A DNA stretch of 64,000 bases from Roseiterribacter gracilis (GTDB taxonomy: Bacteria; Pseudomonadota; Alphaproteobacteria; BOG-932; Roseiterribacteraceae), in assembly GCA_018332375.1 (NCBI GenBank), contig BOPV01000001.1, forward strand, positions 2,666,001 through 2,730,000, written 5' to 3'. Below the pieces are notes generated by a model. It saw only the letters and a list, made by a program, of their open reading frames with translations. It ran no database searches and was not told the origin of the DNA. A program made the translations under genes and the position numbers. The stretch's first letter is position 1; each line of letters starts with the position of its first letter. Below are positions 7,293-16,405 of this stretch, piece by piece.

Positions 7293-9923
7293 CTACGCTT
7301 TCACCTTCAACGCCGTCAGCATTTTGGCGGTGATGCCCTGCCGCGAGGTCAGCATCTTCGCCCACGGATCTTCTTTTAGCTGCGCCAGGCGACGCGGCAA
7401 ATTTTCGACCGTGAAGTGATTGGGTGGCAATCGTGGCGATAGCTCGTCCCAGAAGAGCGGCGTTGCAATCGGTGCACCGGGACGTGCGCGCGTCGAATAG
7501 GGCGCGACTGCCGTCGCCCCGCGATCGTTGCGGAAGAAATCGAGAAAGATTTTTCCGGTGCGCTTCGCCTTGGTCATGGTGACGACAAAGCCGGGGTCGT
7601 CTTTCGCCACCGCCGTCGCCACGGCGCGCGCGAATTCTTTGATCACTGGCCAAGGATGTTTGCGCTGGATCGGCACCACGACATGGAGGCCTTTGCCGCC
7701 AGTGGTTTTGACGAAGCTTTCCAAGCCAAGATCGTCCAACCGCGCGCGCAGCGCGACCGCGCCGTCGATGACGCGCTGATAGGGCAGATCCGGATCGGGA
7801 TCGAAATCAAAGATCAAACGATCAGGCTTGTCGGGTGCATCGCCGCGCGCACCCCACGGGTGAATTTCCAGCGCGCCCATCTGCGCCAGGCCAAGCAAGC
7901 CCTGCACGTCGTCGATCATCAGATATTCGTCGGTACCACTCTTGTCCGGCACGGTGACCGACTTAACCCCCGGCGGCACGCCGCGCCCGACATGTTTCTG
8001 GTAGAAGCAGGGTTTGCCGCTGCCTTCGGGGCAGCGCACGATCGACAACGGCCGGCCTGCGATATGCGGCAACATGCGATCCGCCACCAACGCCAGATAT
8101 TCGGCGAGACCTTCTTTGGTCAGGCCCGATTCCTCGTCGATGCGACGATCCGGATGTGTGATGCGCGCGCCAGCGATCATGAGCGCATCGCCCTTGCGTA
8201 CGCCAATCGGCGCCGCTTTGGTCGATGCAGTTTTAGCGGGCGCGGCTTTCGCCTTGGTTTCTTTCGGCGCTTCCATCGTGACGCTTCGCGCCTCCTTGTC
8301 TTCGCGCAGCCCCTTGAAAGAAGCGTGCCGCAAAATCCGGTCGCGCGTCATCGTCAGATATTCGATCTCGGCCACTAGGTCGGGTTTCACGAAACGTGCG
8401 TCGCGCGAATCCGGTGGTTTGCGATCGAACGGATGTTTGTCAGTTTTCAACTTGTCCAGTCGCTTGCGCAGATCGGCGCCGCTGCTGCGCGTGAAGCCGG
8501 TGCCGACTTTGCCGACATAGACCAGCCTGTCGCCGTCATAGACGCCCAGCAGCAGACTGCCGACGCTTTGCGTGCGATCGCTGGGCGGCGTCCAGCCGCC
8601 AATGATGAATTCCTGCCGCTCGACACATTTGGATTTGACCCAGGAGTCGCCCCGGCCTGACCGATAGGGCGCATCGCGTCGTTTCGAGATCACGCCTTCC
8701 AGCGCAAGACGGCAGGCCTGGCTGTAAAACTCTTCGCCGGTCGCGGTGACATGGTCAGAAAAGCGGATCGGCCCGTCCGTGCGCGGCAGGATTTTGCGCA
8801 GCGCTTCTTTGCGCGCCTCGAGCGGCAGCTTGGTCAGATCCTGCCCGTCGAGATGCAGCAGGTCGAACGCGTAATAGAGCAGCTGCTCGCGCTTGCCCTC
8901 GCTGAGATAGGCTTGCAACGCGCCGAAATCGCTGACGCCCTGCTTGTCCAACACGACGATTTCGCCATCGATCAGCGCCGTCGTTGCAGGCAATTCGGTT
9001 GCAGGCTCGACAAGCCCGGCAAACCGTTCGCTCCAATCAAGCCCGCGCCGGGTCAGAAATTGCACCCGACCGCGATCGAAGCGCAGCTGCGTGCGATATC
9101 CGTCGAACTTGATTTCGTGCAGCCAGTCATCGCCCTTCGGCGGTGCCTTGACGCGCGTCGCAAGCTGCACCGGAACGAAGTCGGGCAGCTTCGCCGCTTT
9201 GGCGCCTGCGATCTTCCTGGGTTTGACCGCGGGCTGTTCCGGTTCGCGCGCGCGATTGGATTGCCAGACGCGATCGACGTCGCTCGCGATCTGCTCCATC
9301 GCGCGGTCGCTGGCAACGCTGGTCGTAAACGTATCGGTGACGGCGTCGCCACCTTCGCGCTCCAACCCGTCGCGCTCTTTGATCAGCAGCCAGTTTGGCT
9401 TTTTCTCGCGCGCCGCACGGCCGCCCATGCGCACCAATACGAAACGACCTTTCAGCCGCTCGCCGTCGAGATCGAATTTGAGATGGCCTTTGCGCAGCGA
9501 CTCGTGCGGATCGCCGACCGGCGTCCAGGTCCCGCGATCCCACAACATGACGGTGCCGCCGCCATACTGGCCTTTCGGAATCGTACCTTCGAACGTGCCG
9601 TAATCGAGCGGATGGTCTTCGACCTCGACGGCAAGACGCTTGTCGTTGGGATCGAGACTTGGCCCCTTGGTAACGGCCCAGCTTTTCAAGACGCCGTCGA
9701 GCGCAATGCGGAAGTCGTAATGCAGCCGCGTCGCCGCGTGTTTCTGGATCAGAAAGGCGTTGTCGGGCAGGCCCTGCTTGGTCTGCTTGCCCGAGGGTTC
9801 GGCAGTTTTGTCGAAGTCGCGCATCGCTTGATAGGTCGCGAGCGACGCTTTCTTGGAGGCGCGCTTCTTCGCAACCTTGGACGCAGGCGCGCTCTTCTTT
9901 CTGGTGCGCAAACCAACCGCCAT
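7293..9923 (-). CDS. ligD: Multifunctional ATP-dependent DNA ligase LigD (PE-ligase-polymerase)
   Basis: The 876-aa protein is the non-homologous end-joining ligase. After a basic N-terminal tail come three domains: a 3'-phosphoesterase (HAATRLHYDFRIALDG, about residues 45-190), an ATP-dependent ligase with motif I EIKFDGYR near residue 271, and a C-terminal primase-polymerase with the metal-binding pair in IFDFDPDPD near residue 706. This full-length order is the Pseudomonas-like one. The ATG at 9923 was chosen because GGAGAC lies about 6 bases upstream. An EcfG-type promoter precedes it, suggesting stress or stationary-phase expression. Its obligate partner Ku is not in this window. It is divergent from the phyR-like gene. 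Confidence 0.96.
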   Translation of the reverse strand: MAVGLRTRKKSAPASKVAKKRASKKASLATYQAMRDFDKTAEPSGKQTKQGLPDNAFLIQKHAATRLHYDFRIALDGVLKSWAVTKGPSLDPNDKRLAVEVEDHPLDYGTFEGTIPKGQYGGGTVMLWDRGTWTPVGDPHESLRKGHLKFDLDGERLKGRFVLVRMGGRAAREKKPNWLLIKERDGLEREGGDAVTDTFTTSVASDRAMEQIASDVDRVWQSNRAREPEQPAVKPRKIAGAKAAKLPDFVPVQLATRVKAPPKGDDWLHEIKFDGYRTQLRFDRGRVQFLTRRGLDWSERFAGLVEPATELPATTALIDGEIVVLDKQGVSDFGALQAYLSEGKREQLLYYAFDLLHLDGQDLTKLPLEARKEALRKILPRTDGPIRFSDHVTATGEEFYSQACRLALEGVISKRRDAPYRSGRGDSWVKSKCVERQEFIIGGWTPPSDRTQSVGSLLLGVYDGDRLVYVGKVGTGFTRSSGADLRKRLDKLKTDKHPFDRKPPDSRDARFVKPDLVAEIEYLTMTRDRILRHASFKGLREDKEARSVTMEAPKETKAKAAPAKTASTKAAPIGVRKGDALMIAGARITHPDRRIDEESGLTKEGLAEYLALVADRMLPHIAGRPLSIVRCPEGSGKPCFYQKHVGRGVPPGVKSVTVPDKSGTDEYLMIDDVQGLLGLAQMGALEIHPWGARGDAPDKPDRLIFDFDPDPDLPYQRVIDGAVALRARLDDLGLESFVKTTGGKGLHVVVPIQRKHPWPVIKEFARAVATAVAKDDPGFVVTMTKAKRTGKIFLDFFRNDRGATAVAPYSTRARPGAPIATPLFWDELSPRLPPNHFTVENLPRRLAQLKEDPWAKMLTSRQGITAKMLTALKVKA

Positions 9924-9955
9924 CACCGTCTCCGAATCACGAACCAAATCTGGAC

Positions 9956-9980
9956 AACAAACATGTCACACCGAAGTTCC
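9956..9980 (-). promoter_or_regulatory. Candidate EcfG (general stress sigma) promoter of ligD
   Basis: On the minus strand GGAAC (9980-9976) is followed by 17 bases and GTT (9958-9956), fitting the published EcfG/RpoE2 consensus GGAAC-N18/19-TT. The -10 ends 32 bases before the ligD ATG, giving a leader of about 25 bases that contains the ribosome-binding site. It lies in the 104-bp divergent region shared with the phyR-like gene. Confidence 0.6.
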
Positions 9981-10027
9981 AGCGACCCTTTTCTCGTTTC
10001 GGACGTTGTAGATGCGGGGAGGCCGTC

Positions 10028-10783
10028 ATGGACCGGCTGTACGACGCAGTTGCAACAATCGTCCCGTCGATCCGACGATATGCGCGCTTGCTGGTTGGAT
10101 CGGCCGCAACCGCCGATGCCTATGCGCAGACTTGCCTCGAACGGCTCGCACTGACGCGCCCGCTGAGCCTTGTCGATTTACGCCGCCACGTGTTTCACAC
10201 GCTGCATTGCAGCGTGTGCGACGACGAGATCGCGCTCGACACGGTTGGCACCGATGCCAGCAAACCGCTCGAACGCAGTTTTTTGGCCCTACCCGTCCCG
10301 CAGCGCGCCGCGGTGCTGCTGCATGACGTCGAACGATTCACCTTGGCCGAGACCGCGCTGATTCTGCGCCGCAGCGTCGAATCGGTGCGCCAGGATCTCG
10401 AGACTGGTCGAGCCGTGATGCGCACCGATCTGCGCGCGGTCTTTATTATCGAAGACGATTGGATGATCGCCGAACAGATCAGTCTGATCGCGGCCGAGAT
10501 CGGGCTGCGCGTGTGCGGCACGGCGTCGGATCGCAACGAAGCCTTGGCCGGCGTGGCGCTGTACCGGCCGAGCCTGGTTCTGTCGGACGTCGATCTTGGC
10601 GGCGGCCGGGTCGGCGGTCTGGCGCTGTCGGACGAGATCCAGCAACGGTTCGACGTGCCCGTGATTTTCGTCACCGGCTATCCCGAACGCGTGCAGGTCC
10701 ACGCCAAGGGCGCGGTCGTCGTCACCAAACCGATCGACGCGCAAGAATTCTCGCGCGCAGTCGAGTTGGTTCTGCCGTTCTAG
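10028..10783 (+). CDS. PhyR-like response regulator (sigma-mimic plus receiver)
   Basis: The 251-aa protein has the PhyR architecture. Residues 1-135 resemble ECF sigma regions 2 and 4 (SIRRYARLLVGSAATADAYA; LPVPQRAAVLLHDVERF). Residues 137-251 form a receiver with acidic pocket IIEDD, phospho-acceptor D187 in VLSDVDL, and K234 in VVTKPI. In Alphaproteobacteria PhyR, once phosphorylated, binds the anti-sigma factor NepR and frees sigma EcfG. A ribosome-binding site GGGAGG precedes the ATG. No nepR or ecfG lies beside it, unlike the standard locus, so this may be a second PhyR paralogue or a rearranged locus. It converges with the alpha-glucosidase gene with a 4-bp overlap. Confidence 0.85.
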   Translation: MDRLYDAVATIVPSIRRYARLLVGSAATADAYAQTCLERLALTRPLSLVDLRRHVFHTLHCSVCDDEIALDTVGTDASKPLERSFLALPVPQRAAVLLHDVERFTLAETALILRRSVESVRQDLETGRAVMRTDLRAVFIIEDDWMIAEQISLIAAEIGLRVCGTASDRNEALAGVALYRPSLVLSDVDLGGGRVGGLALSDEIQQRFDVPVIFVTGYPERVQVHAKGAVVVTKPIDAQEFSRAVELVLPF

Positions 10784-12396
10784 CTTCCGAGCCAAACGCC
10801 GAAAGGCGGCAGGCGCACGTGATCGCCGTCGACGACGCCGGTGATGCCAGGCGCATCGAGTTGCTTGGCATCGCCGATCGGAAACGACGCTTCTTCGATC
10901 GACAGATTGAACACACACAGCACGCGCTGACCGTCTTGTTCGCGCGTATAGGCGAGCACCGTGTCGGGCGCCTCTTCGAGCGTGATCGAACCGGTGCACA
11001 GCGCCGGCATGGTACGGCGCCAGGCGAGAAATTTCTGCCACGCATGCAGATGCGACGCTGGATCAGCGCGTTGGCGGTCGACCGCAAGTGCGCGATGGCT
11101 GGGTGGAATCGGCAGCCACGGATCCGCGCCTGCGCCGAACCCGGCACGCATCGCATGTTCGGCCCAAGGCATCGGCGTGCGCGCGCCGTCACGTCCAGCA
11201 AAGGCCGGCCAGAACGCCAGACCATATGGGTCGCGCATCTGCTCGACCGGCACGTCGTAATGGGGCAAACCCAACTCTTCGCCCTGATACATGCAGACCG
11301 AGCCGCGCAAGGTCAGCAGCAAAGCCAGCAACAGGCGCACGAATTGATGCTGGTGCGCCTGCGCGCCATCGGGCAGCCAGCGCGACACAGCGCGATCGAC
11401 GTCATGATTGGAAAAAGCGAGACACAACCAACCTGAATGAAGATCGGCTTGCGCGTCTTCGATCGCGTCGACGAAGGCAGCTTTGTCGAAGCGGCGCTTC
11501 ATCGTTGCCAGCGTGTAGGCCATGTGCAGCCGCGTTCCGCCGGCGCCGGTATAATTTTCGATCCGTGCCAGCGCGCCGTCTTGGCTCGAGACTTCGCCCA
11601 ACGTCGCGACACCGGGAAACTGATCGGTGAAATCGCGCAGCCGCTCGATCAACGCGCCCGTGTCGGGCTGCACCATGTCGTAGAGATGCGCCTGCAACCC
11701 GAACGGCTTGGACGGAATCTTTCCGTCCGGCGACGGGCGTGCTGGATTCGAGCGTAGTTGCGCGTCGTGCAGCATGAAGTCGACTGCGTCGAACCGAAAT
11801 CCATCGACGCCGCGTTCGATCCAGATCCGCGCACTGTCGAGCAGCGCCGCCAGCACCTCGTCGTTGCGCAGATTGAGCTGCGGCTGACACGACAAAAAAT
11901 GGTGCAGGTAATATTGGCAGCGGCGCGGGTCCCAACTCCACGCACCGCCGCCGAACACGGACAGCCAATTGTTGGGCGCAGTTCCGTCGGGCGCAGGATC
12001 GGCCCACACGAACCAATCGGCTTTGGCGTTGTCGCGACTCTGCCGGCTTTCCTGAAACCAGGGATGCTCGTCGGACGTATGCGACCAGACCTGGTCGATC
12101 ATCACCTTCAAGCCGCGCGCATGCGCTTCGCGCGTGACGCGTTCGAAATCATCCAGCGTGCCGAAGATCGGATCGACGCCGAGATAATCCGACACGTCGT
12201 AGCCGAAATCTTTCATCGGCGACGGGAAGAAGGGCGAGATCCAGATCGCGTCGACGCCGAGCCACGCAAGGTGATCGAGCTTTTCGACGATACCCGCGAG
12301 ATCGCCAATCCCGTCGCCATTGGCGTCGCGGAAACTACGCGGATAAATCTGGTAGAGGACGGCGCCGCGCCACCAGTCGGATACAGAACGGGACAT
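10780..12396 (-). CDS. GH13 alpha-glucosidase (maltase-like)
   Basis: The 538-aa enzyme belongs to glycoside hydrolase family 13, oligosaccharide/alpha-glucosidase branch. It shows AVLYQIYPRSFRDANGDG at the N-terminus, the nucleophile Asp in [12 protein letters not shown], the acid/base Glu in TLGEVSSQDG, and the transition-state Asp in FSNHDVDRA. It would hydrolyse terminal alpha-1,4 glucosyl bonds of maltose and short dextrins in the cytoplasm; no signal peptide is present. It is the last gene of a minus-strand run that begins with otsB and includes three signalling genes, with a 13-bp gap to the kinase upstream. It could drain maltose produced by the neighbouring trehalose/glucan pathway. 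Confidence 0.92.
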   Translation of the reverse strand: MSRSVSDWWRGAVLYQIYPRSFRDANGDGIGDLAGIVEKLDHLAWLGVDAIWISPFFPSPMKDFGYDVSDYLGVDPIFGTLDDFERVTREAHARGLKVMIDQVWSHTSDEHPWFQESRQSRDNAKADWFVWADPAPDGTAPNNWLSVFGGGAWSWDPRRCQYYLHHFLSCQPQLNLRNDEVLAALLDSARIWIERGVDGFRFDAVDFMLHDAQLRSNPARPSPDGKIPSKPFGLQAHLYDMVQPDTGALIERLRDFTDQFPGVATLGEVSSQDGALARIENYTGAGGTRLHMAYTLATMKRRFDKAAFVDAIEDAQADLHSGWLCLAFSNHDVDRAVSRWLPDGAQAHQHQFVRLLLALLLTLRGSVCMYQGEELGLPHYDVPVEQMRDPYGLAFWPAFAGRDGARTPMPWAEHAMRAGFGAGADPWLPIPPSHRALAVDRQRADPASHLHAWQKFLAWRRTMPALCTGSITLEEAPDTVLAYTREQDGQRVLCVFNLSIEEASFPIGDAKQLDAPGITGVVDGDHVRLPPFGVWLGS

Positions 12397-12409
12397 AACG
12401 CCGAGGCTA

Positions 12410-13468
12410 CTACGCCGCGACGCCAGCGCTCAATTTTGCGGAATTGTCGAAGGCAAGCGTGACACACGTGCCGGTCGGTCCGGTCGTCGTCGACAACTCG
12501 GCGCCAAGTGCGGTCGAAAAGGCGCGGATCAACCTCGTACCGAGGCCGGTGCCGCGTGCGGGACCGTCGCTGCTGAAACCGACGCCGTCATCTTCGACGA
12601 TCAACTTCACCAGATCTTCGTCGACGCGCAACGTCACGCGCACTTCGCCGTTGCCGTCGGGATAGGCGTATTTCAGCGCGTTGGTCACCAGCTCGGCGGC
12701 CAGTAGACCGAGCTGGATCGCCGTGTCGGGCGGCAGGCGCAGCGGATCGATTTGCACCGTCAGACGTTCACCGGTGCCGCGATCCAGCGCGCCAGCCAGA
12801 TCGGTCAATAGCCGCGGCAGGTAATCTTCGAGCGGCACTGATTCGAAATCGTCGTGCGCGTAGAGATAGCGATGCACCTGCGCGATCGCGGTGACGCGTT
12901 CCTGCGCCTGTACCAGCGCCGTGCGCACGGTCGGATCCTGAATCTCGCGCTCCTGCAACCGCAGCAGGGATTGCGCCATCGCCAGGCTGTTGGCGATGCG
13001 GTGATTCATTTCGCGCAGCATCAGACGCTGGCGCTCGACCAGCACCGCATTGGCGGCATCGGCTGCGTTTTTGGCGCGGCGCAACTGCTCGGCGCCGAGG
13101 CAGGTTTCGATCGAGGCCAGCAGCAGTGGAAAGAAATCGGGCCCGACATGTTTGACGAGATAGTCGGATGCGCCGGCCTTCAGTGCCGCAACCGCAATCC
13201 GGCTTTCGTCCGACCCGGTGAGATAGATGACGGGCGGCGCGCCCGGCACTGCACGCACCGCTTTCAAGGTCGCCAGGCCATCCATCGTCGGCATGTAATG
13301 GTCGACGACCACCACGTCGAACGGCCGCGCGCGCAGCAGTTCCAGCGCCGCTTCACCGTCATTGGCGATCTCGACTTCGTAGCCCGCGCGCGTCAAATGC
13401 CGCTGCGCCAGAACGCGCAGCGCATCATCGTCGTCGACGAACAGAATGCGCGCAGCTGCGGATGTCAC
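12410..13468 (-). CDS. Receiver-HisKA_2 sensor histidine kinase
   Basis: The 352-aa cytoplasmic protein has an N-terminal receiver (acidic DDDD at 12-15, phospho-acceptor D56 in VVVVDHYMP) joined by a short helix to a HisKA_2-type dimerisation domain with phosphorylatable H156 in LREMNHRIANSL. A C-terminal ATPase follows (ELVTNALKYAYP, VEDDGVGF, GTGLGTRLI). HisKA_2/HWE kinases are the class that phosphorylates PhyR in several Alphaproteobacteria, which makes the PhyR-like protein encoded 1.6 kb away a plausible target; that link is inference. The start overlaps the stop of the preceding response regulator by 4 bp, indicating translational coupling. Confidence 0.92.
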   Translation of the reverse strand: MTSAAARILFVDDDDALRVLAQRHLTRAGYEVEIANDGEAALELLRARPFDVVVVDHYMPTMDGLATLKAVRAVPGAPPVIYLTGSDESRIAVAALKAGASDYLVKHVGPDFFPLLLASIETCLGAEQLRRAKNAADAANAVLVERQRLMLREMNHRIANSLAMAQSLLRLQEREIQDPTVRTALVQAQERVTAIAQVHRYLYAHDDFESVPLEDYLPRLLTDLAGALDRGTGERLTVQIDPLRLPPDTAIQLGLLAAELVTNALKYAYPDGNGEVRVTLRVDEDLVKLIVEDDGVGFSSDGPARGTGLGTRLIRAFSTALGAELSTTTGPTGTCVTLAFDNSAKLSAGVAA

Positions 13469-13887
13469 GATTGCGCCGGAACCTGGATGATCGACAGGAA
13501 CAGACCGAGCTGGCGGATCGCGTTGGCGAAGCGCTCATACTCGACCGGCTTGGTGATGTAGACGTTGCAACCCAGCTCGTAGCATTTCTGGATCTCGGTC
13601 TGGTCGTCGGTCGTCGTCAGCACGATGACCGGTGTGGCGCGATGGTTGGGGTCGGATTTGACCTTTCGCAGCACGTCGATTCCCGACATGTCGGGCAGGT
13701 TGAGGTCGAGCAGCAACAGACAGCCGCCCGCATGCGCCGCGCACTGCGCATCGAGATGCGCCAGGCCCGACGTCGCATCGGCGAAGCGATGGATCTGGTT
13801 GCTCACGCCGGCGCGGCGGATATTGCGCTCGATCAAGGTCGCGTGACCGTCATCGTCTTCAATCAGAACGATGGAAACCGGATTCAT
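13465..13887 (-). CDS. Single-domain response regulator (Rcp1-like)
   Basis: The 140-aa protein is a stand-alone receiver with acidic pocket EDDD (residues 10-13), phospho-acceptor D61 in LLLLDLNLPDMSG, a Thr in VIVLTTTDD and Lys in VYITKPV. The NLPDMSG variant and short length match the Rcp1/CheY-like regulators that pair with CHASE3 or phytochrome kinases. With no output domain it probably relays phosphate or acts by protein contact. ATGA overlaps on both sides tie it to the CHASE3 kinase upstream and to the HisKA_2 kinase downstream, consistent with a phosphorelay. Confidence 0.93.
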   Translation of the reverse strand: MNPVSIVLIEDDDGHATLIERNIRRAGVSNQIHRFADATSGLAHLDAQCAAHAGGCLLLLDLNLPDMSGIDVLRKVKSDPNHRATPVIVLTTTDDQTEIQKCYELGCNVYITKPVEYERFANAIRQLGLFLSIIQVPAQS

Positions 13888-15332
13888 TCTGCTCTCCCTG
13901 CAACTCGCCCCGCTTGCCGCGGGAGATCGACAATGAAGGTGGTGCCGGCGCCAGGCTCGGACTGCAAATCGATCGACCCTTCCATGCGCCGCACCATCGC
14001 GCGCACATGCGCGAGCCCAATGCCTTCGCCTGGTTGCGTCTGCGCGCCGGCGCGACGAAACAATTCGAAGACGCGTTCGCGATCTTCCGGCGCAATGCCG
14101 CGCCCGGTATCGCGCACTTCGTAGACGACACGGTCGCCTTGCGCGCGACCGGCAATCTCAATCGACAGTTTGCGCGTTGGATCGCGATACTTGATCGCGT
14201 TGTCGATCAGATTGCCGAACACTTGTTCCAGCGCCAGACGGTCGCCGAAAATCGGCGGCAGGCCACTGACTTGAATCGACGCGTCGGTTTCTTTGACCTG
14301 ATGCTCGACCGCGCGCAGCTGCGCATCGATCAGCTGGTTCATGTCGATCTTCTCATTGCCGAAGGCGCGACGGCCTTCGCGCGACAGGCGCAGGATCGCA
14401 TTGATCAAGCGATCCATCTTGGTCGTCGCAGCGCGAATGAAGGCGATCGACTCGGCGATCTGCCCGTCAATTTCACGCACCTTGGCAGCCATAGGATCGG
14501 GCGCATCGCGCAATGCAATCGCGAGATCCTGGCGTGACGCATCGAGTTCGGACGCAAACCCCATCACATTGACCAGCGGCGACCGCAGGTCGTGGCTGAC
14601 GATATAGGCAAAGCGCTGCACTTCTTCGTTGGCTTCGCGCAGATCGGCGGTGCGGCGCTCGACCTCTTCTTCCAGCCCTGCATTGGTATCACGCAGCGCG
14701 CGCTGCGAACGCGCCACGGCAACGACCGCGGCCCCGCCCAGCACCAGAATGCCAAGCGCCGCAATGGCGGTCGCGACAAAGGCTTTGTGCGTATCGACGG
14801 TCGCCATCCCGGAGCGCTGGCGCAGCAACTCGTCTTCGGTTGCGCGCATGCCGTTCAAGATGTCGCGGATCTCGATCAACTGGCGCAGCCCGTTGTCGGT
14901 TCGCACGATCGCGAGTGCTTCGTCGGCCTTGCCTGCTTGTTCGAGTTCGAGCGTGCGATCCATCTCCGCGAATTTCGCGGTCATCAGCGGCTGCAACCGG
15001 TCGAGCGCAGCCTGCTGTTTCGGATTGTCGACGGTCAGCAGGCGCAACCTGTCGTGCGCCGCCTGCGCCGACTGGCGTGCGTCGCGATAGGGTTCGCCGT
15101 AGCGATCTTCGCCGGTCAGCAACTGGCCGCGTTGCGCGCTTTCGGCACGCTGCACCGCGCTGCGCAATTCACCGATTGCGACTTGCACTTCCAACGTGTG
15201 CTCGACCAGCGCGCGCGACGCCAAGCTCGCCCGCACGCCGCCATAGGCGAACCACGTCGCGACGGCGAGCAGCAGCAAGCCACCGATCAACGACGGCAAG
15301 GTGGCGCGGGTCAGAGAAGCGCGAGTCGGCAT
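13884..15332 (-). CDS. CHASE3-domain membrane sensor histidine kinase
   Basis: The 482-aa protein has a transmembrane helix at about 13-31, a periplasmic CHASE3 domain (about 35-180, with QRAESAQRGQLLTGEDRY), a second helix at about 185-207, a coiled linker, a HisKA domain with H247 in YIVSHDLRSPL, and an ATPase domain (FGNLIDNAIKY, VRDTGRGI, GEGIGLAHVRA). CHASE3 domains sense unidentified external stimuli. The gene opens a three-gene signalling block and lies 58 bp downstream of otsB on the same strand, so it may be co-transcribed with trehalose-phosphate phosphatase. Confidence 0.93.
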   Translation of the reverse strand: MPTRASLTRATLPSLIGGLLLLAVATWFAYGGVRASLASRALVEHTLEVQVAIGELRSAVQRAESAQRGQLLTGEDRYGEPYRDARQSAQAAHDRLRLLTVDNPKQQAALDRLQPLMTAKFAEMDRTLELEQAGKADEALAIVRTDNGLRQLIEIRDILNGMRATEDELLRQRSGMATVDTHKAFVATAIAALGILVLGGAAVVAVARSQRALRDTNAGLEEEVERRTADLREANEEVQRFAYIVSHDLRSPLVNVMGFASELDASRQDLAIALRDAPDPMAAKVREIDGQIAESIAFIRAATTKMDRLINAILRLSREGRRAFGNEKIDMNQLIDAQLRAVEHQVKETDASIQVSGLPPIFGDRLALEQVFGNLIDNAIKYRDPTRKLSIEIAGRAQGDRVVYEVRDTGRGIAPEDRERVFELFRRAGAQTQPGEGIGLAHVRAMVRRMEGSIDLQSEPGAGTTFIVDLPRQAGRVAGRAE

Positions 15333-15390
15333 CGGACAGCACGACTACCCGGAGCGTAGCGCCTGCGGAAGTATGTGGAGCTTGAGTTAG

Positions 15391-16194
15391 TTACTCATTC
15401 ACATCGCGCAAATGCGCGAGATCTTCGAGCCATTTGCGTGTGGCGCTTGGTGAATCGAGCCGCCAATGCGCCAGCGTTGCGCGCGGCGTGCCGACAAGAA
15501 TTCCAGCACCGCCGCGCGCCGCCACTTCGGCAAATCCGTCTTCGTCGGTGCGATCGTCGCCGACCATCACGGGCGTGCGTCCCGCGAACGGCGGCATCGC
15601 GCACAGAACCGAAATCGCCGTGCCTTTGCTGAGGCCGCGCGTGCGGATGTCGAACGCCATCTTCGCCGAGGTTGCTTCGACACGCGTCTCCAGTCCCGCC
15701 AGAATCCGCGGCAGCGCCGCGCGAATCGCCGATTCTGCTTTGGGCGCCTGGCGATAATGGATGGCGGTCGACACACCTTTTGGTTCGACGAAGACGCCGG
15801 GCAAGGTTCCAGCCAGCATGTCGAGCCGCGCGGTTGCGATCGCAACCGCCTGCGCGTCGGCATGCACGATCGGCGGCATGTGCGGAGTCAGACGGATTTC
15901 GCCGCCATGTTGGCCGGCACCGGGAAACCGCCACGGCGCAAACAGCGCATCGAGCGTGCCAAGCGCGCGACCGCTGACCAGCGCCAGCGCGCCGTTCAAC
16001 CGGCGCGACAAAGACTCAAGCGTGTCGATCAGCCCGTCCGGCACCACGACCTCGTCCGGCGTCGGAGCCAGATCGATCAAGGTGCCGTCGACATCGAGAA
16101 ACAGGGCCCATTGATCGGGCCCAGGTCGAGGGGGGGCCTCGACCAGGGCTGCGAGGGGGGCAAACGGGTCGAGCATGGTCGATATGGCGCGCAT
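15391..16194 (-). CDS. otsB: Trehalose-6-phosphate phosphatase
   Basis: The 267-aa HAD-superfamily enzyme removes the phosphate of trehalose-6-phosphate, the second step of the OtsAB route. HAD motif I is LFLDVDGTLIDL near residue 32, motif II/III regions include LVSGR and GVSTAIHYR, and motif IV is VGDDRTDEDGF. Its partner otsA lies about 19 kb away in a separate minus-strand operon, an unusual split. Two in-frame ATGs (16194, 16176) are possible and neither has a clear ribosome-binding site. It heads a run with two kinases, a response regulator and an alpha-glucosidase. Confidence 0.93.
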   Translation of the reverse strand: MRAISTMLDPFAPLAALVEAPPRPGPDQWALFLDVDGTLIDLAPTPDEVVVPDGLIDTLESLSRRLNGALALVSGRALGTLDALFAPWRFPGAGQHGGEIRLTPHMPPIVHADAQAVAIATARLDMLAGTLPGVFVEPKGVSTAIHYRQAPKAESAIRAALPRILAGLETRVEATSAKMAFDIRTRGLSKGTAISVLCAMPPFAGRTPVMVGDDRTDEDGFAEVAARGGAGILVGTPRATLAHWRLDSPSATRKWLEDLAHLRDVNE

Positions 16195-16405
16195 CGTGGT
16201 CAGAACGGGGCTGGAAGGCCATGGTTTCCGGCCAAATGCGGCGAAATCGGCCTAGAACCGGCCTCTACCCTGGACGGACGGCCTGCTTGGCGCCATGTTC
16301 CGGGTCCGCGGACGGCCCCGGCCGGCCGCGGCTCAATCCTATTCGCGGTCTGCCCGCGCGCCGATGTCCGGCGCATTCGGCGTTTCCGCACCGGAGTTCG
16401 TTGTT

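Noticed and set aside
7293..9923. A ku gene beside ligD
   Set aside because: No Ku-like sequence occurs in either flank; the neighbours are an acetyltransferase and a PhyR-like regulator.
16297..16301. GTTCC between otsB and cspA as a minus-strand -35 for otsB
   Set aside because: No AAC lies 17 or 18 bases away, so the EcfG motif is incomplete.
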